Positions 31,486 through 33,380 of a stretch of 33,380 nucleotides of DNA are shown here, one piece after another. Below the pieces are notes generated by a model. It was not told the origin of the DNA, ran no database searches, and saw only the letters and a program-made list of their open reading frames with translations. How positions within the stretch are numbered: position 1 is the stretch's first letter; the number at the start of each line of letters is the position of its first letter. The stretch lies in assembly GCA_020849725.1 (NCBI GenBank), contig JADLAZ010000297.1, positions 1 to 33,380 of the forward strand, in the 5' to 3' direction. This DNA comes from Chloroflexota bacterium. GTDB lineage: Bacteria; Chloroflexota; Chloroflexia; Thermomicrobiales; JADLAZ01. The position numbers and the translations under genes are program-made.

Positions 31486-32334
31486 TTACACGGCGCGGCG
31501 CACGCGCGGGTTGGCGATCTCGTCCAGGCCGGCCGAAACCAGGAACAGGCCGGTGAACAGCAGCACGATCACGACCAGCGGGCCGCCCCACCACCACCAC
31601 ATGCCGCGCAGCAGCGCGCCGTAGTAGATCGACCAAAAGATCGTCATGCCCAGCGTCGGCTCGTTCTGCGGACCGAGGCCGAGCGCCTCCAGGCCCAGCG
31701 ACGCCAGCACCGCCGCACTGACCGCGCCGACGAAGCTGGCCGCCAGGAACGGCAGCAGGTTCGGCATCAGCTCGCGGAAAATCACCTGCAAGTGGCCGGT
31801 GCCTGACAGGCGGGCCACCTCGACGTAGGCGCGCTCGCGCATAGTCAGCACCTGGGCACGAATGGTGCGCGTCGGCCACATCCAGGCCAGCGAGGCGACA
31901 ATCAATGCCATCAGTTCGACCGATAGCGTCGTCTTGATCGTCGAGGCGATGACGACGAGGACGGCCAGCGCCGGGATCGGCAGCAGCGTGTCGGCCAGGC
32001 CGCGAATGGTCGTGTCGATCGGGCCGCCGAAGTAGCCGGCGATGAAGCCCAGCGTCGCGCCGATGAGCAGGGCGACGGCGCCAGCGGTGAGGCCGACCTG
32101 GAAGGCACGCGGTGTGGCCTCGATCAGCACTGGCAGCAACTCGCGACCGGCCGTGTCGGTGCCGAGCAGATACTCGGCCGACGGCGGCTCGTCGGGCGGC
32201 GCCGACAGCGGCCGGGCCTTAGTCGTGTCGACCAGGCGAGCGCCGACGAGCCAGAACAAGACCAGGCTGAGGAGGATCGCCAGCCCGGCGACCAGTTGCG
32301 GGTTGCGACGGAGGTAGCGCAGTGTCGCCAGCAC
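31486..32334 (-). CDS. Peptide-type ABC transporter permease, DppC/OppC family
   Basis: 282 residues from GTG 32334, AGGAGAG upstream. LRYLRRNPQLVAGLAILLSL (membrane segment 1), then LLGTDTAGRELLPVLIEATP-RAF, the usual DppC signature, followed by VGLTAGAVALLIGATLGFIA, LADTLLPIPALAVLVVIAST, VASLAWMWPTRTIRAQVLTM-RERAYVEVARLSGTG (the EAA-type cytoplasmic loop), and LVVIVLLFTGLFLVSAGLDE. Probably pairs with the DppB-type gene 18 bases upstream. No ATPase gene is in the window. Confidence 0.9.
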   Translation of the reverse strand: MLATLRYLRRNPQLVAGLAILLSLVLFWLVGARLVDTTKARPLSAPPDEPPSAEYLLGTDTAGRELLPVLIEATPRAFQVGLTAGAVALLIGATLGFIAGYFGGPIDTTIRGLADTLLPIPALAVLVVIASTIKTTLSVELMALIVASLAWMWPTRTIRAQVLTMRERAYVEVARLSGTGHLQVIFRELMPNLLPFLAASFVGAVSAAVLASLGLEALGLGPQNEPTLGMTIFWSIYYGALLRGMWWWWGGPLVVIVLLFTGLFLVSAGLDEIANPRVRRAV

Positions 32335-32352
32335 GGGCGGCTCTCCTATGGT

Positions 32353-33360
32353 CTAGCGGCGAACCTGCTTGATGCGTGGATCGAGCAGGTGATAGGTCAG
32401 GTCGAGCAGCAACGTTGCCAGCCCAACCGCGACGATGATGACGAAGACGATGCCGTAGATGGTGAAATAGTCGAAGGCCGACACGGCTTTGAACAGCAGC
32501 GAGCCGACGCCCGGATATTGGAAGACGATCTCGACCAGCAGGGCGCCGGAGACGATCTGGCCCAGCGCCAGCGCCAGCGACGTGATCTGCGGCAGCATGG
32601 CCGTGCGCATGCCGTAGCCGAAGAAGATGCGCCGGCCGCGTAGCCCCTTGGCCTCGGCCAGCATCATGAAGTCCTCGCCCTGCGTGGTGACCATCATGCC
32701 GCGCATCGCCAGCGCCCAGAAGCCGAGGGCGGCCAGCACGATCGACATCGCCGGCAGCACCGAGTGATAGACGATGCTGAGGGCGTACTCCAGCGTCAGG
32801 GTCGGCGCCGTGCCGGCCGGTGCGCCGCCGCTGATCGGGAACAGCTTGGCCTGGAAGGCGAACACATAGATCAGCAGCAGACCGACGAGGTAGTAGGGAA
32901 CGGCCGAAAAGGTGAACAACGGCGGCAGCAGCAGCTGCAGGAAGCGCGGCGCCTTCGGCCAGGCCATCAGCCCACCCAGCAGCGTGCCGATCGAGAAGGC
33001 CAGCAGCGTCGCGGTCAGCAGCAGGCCAGCCGTCCAGGGCAGCGCCTGGGCGATCAGATCACTGACCTTGGCGGGATACATTGCCAGCGAATAGTTGAAG
33101 TCGCCGCGCAGCACGTCGCCCATGAAGCGCAGATACTGCTGCCACAGCGGCTGGTCCAGTCCGAATTTTTCCTTGTAGGCGCGGGCCATCTCCTCGATCG
33201 CGCCCTGCATGACGCTGCCGCTGATCGACATCATGCCGAGCCGCTCGAGCACGGGGTCGCGGCCCGGCGCCAGGCGCGGCAGAAAGAAGATGAACGTCGT
33301 CGCTGCCCAGATGACCAACAGGAACAGCAGGATGCGGCGCACGATATAGCCGATCGTCAC
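32353..33360 (-). CDS. Peptide-type ABC transporter permease, DppB/OppB family
   Basis: 335 residues from GTG 33360, with AAGGATAGG upstream. MTIGYIVRRILLFLLVIWAA-TTFIFFLPRLAPG is the classic DppB N-terminus. Then FGLDQPLWQQYLRFMGDVLR-GDFNYSL, FSAVPYYLVGLLLIYVFAFQ, an EAA-type loop (QGEDFMMLAEAKGLRGRRIF), VSGALLVEIVFQYPGVGSLL and DLTYHLLDPRIKQVRR at the C-terminus. Complete. It heads the minus-strand pair; the binding protein is on the other strand. Confidence 0.92.
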   Translation of the reverse strand: MTIGYIVRRILLFLLVIWAATTFIFFLPRLAPGRDPVLERLGMMSISGSVMQGAIEEMARAYKEKFGLDQPLWQQYLRFMGDVLRGDFNYSLAMYPAKVSDLIAQALPWTAGLLLTATLLAFSIGTLLGGLMAWPKAPRFLQLLLPPLFTFSAVPYYLVGLLLIYVFAFQAKLFPISGGAPAGTAPTLTLEYALSIVYHSVLPAMSIVLAALGFWALAMRGMMVTTQGEDFMMLAEAKGLRGRRIFFGYGMRTAMLPQITSLALALGQIVSGALLVEIVFQYPGVGSLLFKAVSAFDYFTIYGIVFVIIVAVGLATLLLDLTYHLLDPRIKQVRR

Positions 33361-33380
33361 GGACGCCTATCCTTTCCGGC

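Overview
The window comes from a very GC-rich bacterial chromosome. Gene content, a GTG/ATG start mix with strong AGGAGG-type ribosome binding sites, Gram-positive-style SOS box, LPxTG-type surface protein and abundant intergenic simple repeats all fit a member of the Chloroflexota, perhaps near Thermomicrobia/Sphaerobacter. That placement is inference; there is no rRNA or marker gene to prove it.

Layout. (1) 1-940: the 5' part of a ribosome hibernation factor (HPF/RaiA), a tRNA-Arg(CCT) and a small membrane protein, all on the minus strand. (2) 1135-2187: a consensus sigma-70 promoter whose start site is covered by a LexA/SOS-type box. It drives a small zinc-ribbon (Com-like) protein and a degenerate sigma-factor-like protein. 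(3) 2332-15900: ordinary host metabolism and transport: a PLP aminotransferase, L-asparaginase, a membrane protein of unknown role, a RidA protein with an orphan ABC solute-binding lipoprotein, a DUF4058-like gene remnant, a 2-keto-4-pentenoate-hydratase-type enzyme, a six-helix GAP/Sap-like membrane protein, an ATP-grasp ligase, leucyl/phenylalanyl-tRNA-protein transferase (aat), a HEPN/MNT pair, a zinc-less MDR oxidoreductase, an SMP-30 lactonase and a secreted CHRD protein with an LPRTG sorting signal.

(4) 16304-27463: an 11 kb phage-derived virion cassette. It encodes an XhlA-like coiled-coil/membrane protein, terminase large subunit, a scaffold-like protein, major capsid, portal, an opposite-strand beta-rich protein, a holin-like protein, a zinc amidase, five small structural-type proteins, a head-tail-adaptor-like protein and a beta-propeller-like protein. 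No integrase, repressor, replication gene, tail tube, tape measure or prohead protease is visible. All frames are open, starts carry good ribosome binding sites, and host-type repeat elements sit only in the gaps between genes. This looks like a short-tailed-phage-like, domesticated or gene-transfer-agent-like element rather than a recent prophage.

(5) 27690-33380: a PaiB-type FMN-binding regulator, an orphan DhaM phosphotransfer subunit and a peptide-type ABC system. In the last, the binding protein (plus strand) converges on its two likely permeases (minus strand).

How it may work together: the most interesting reading is that the SOS-controlled zinc-ribbon/sigma-like module at 1.2-2.2 kb is a phage-type late regulator for the virion cassette 14 kb away, with host genes lying between the two. 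The separation of regulator and structural genes, the missing mobility genes and the seeded repeats suggest a damage-induced particle kept by the host. The link is inference from gene types and co-location only.
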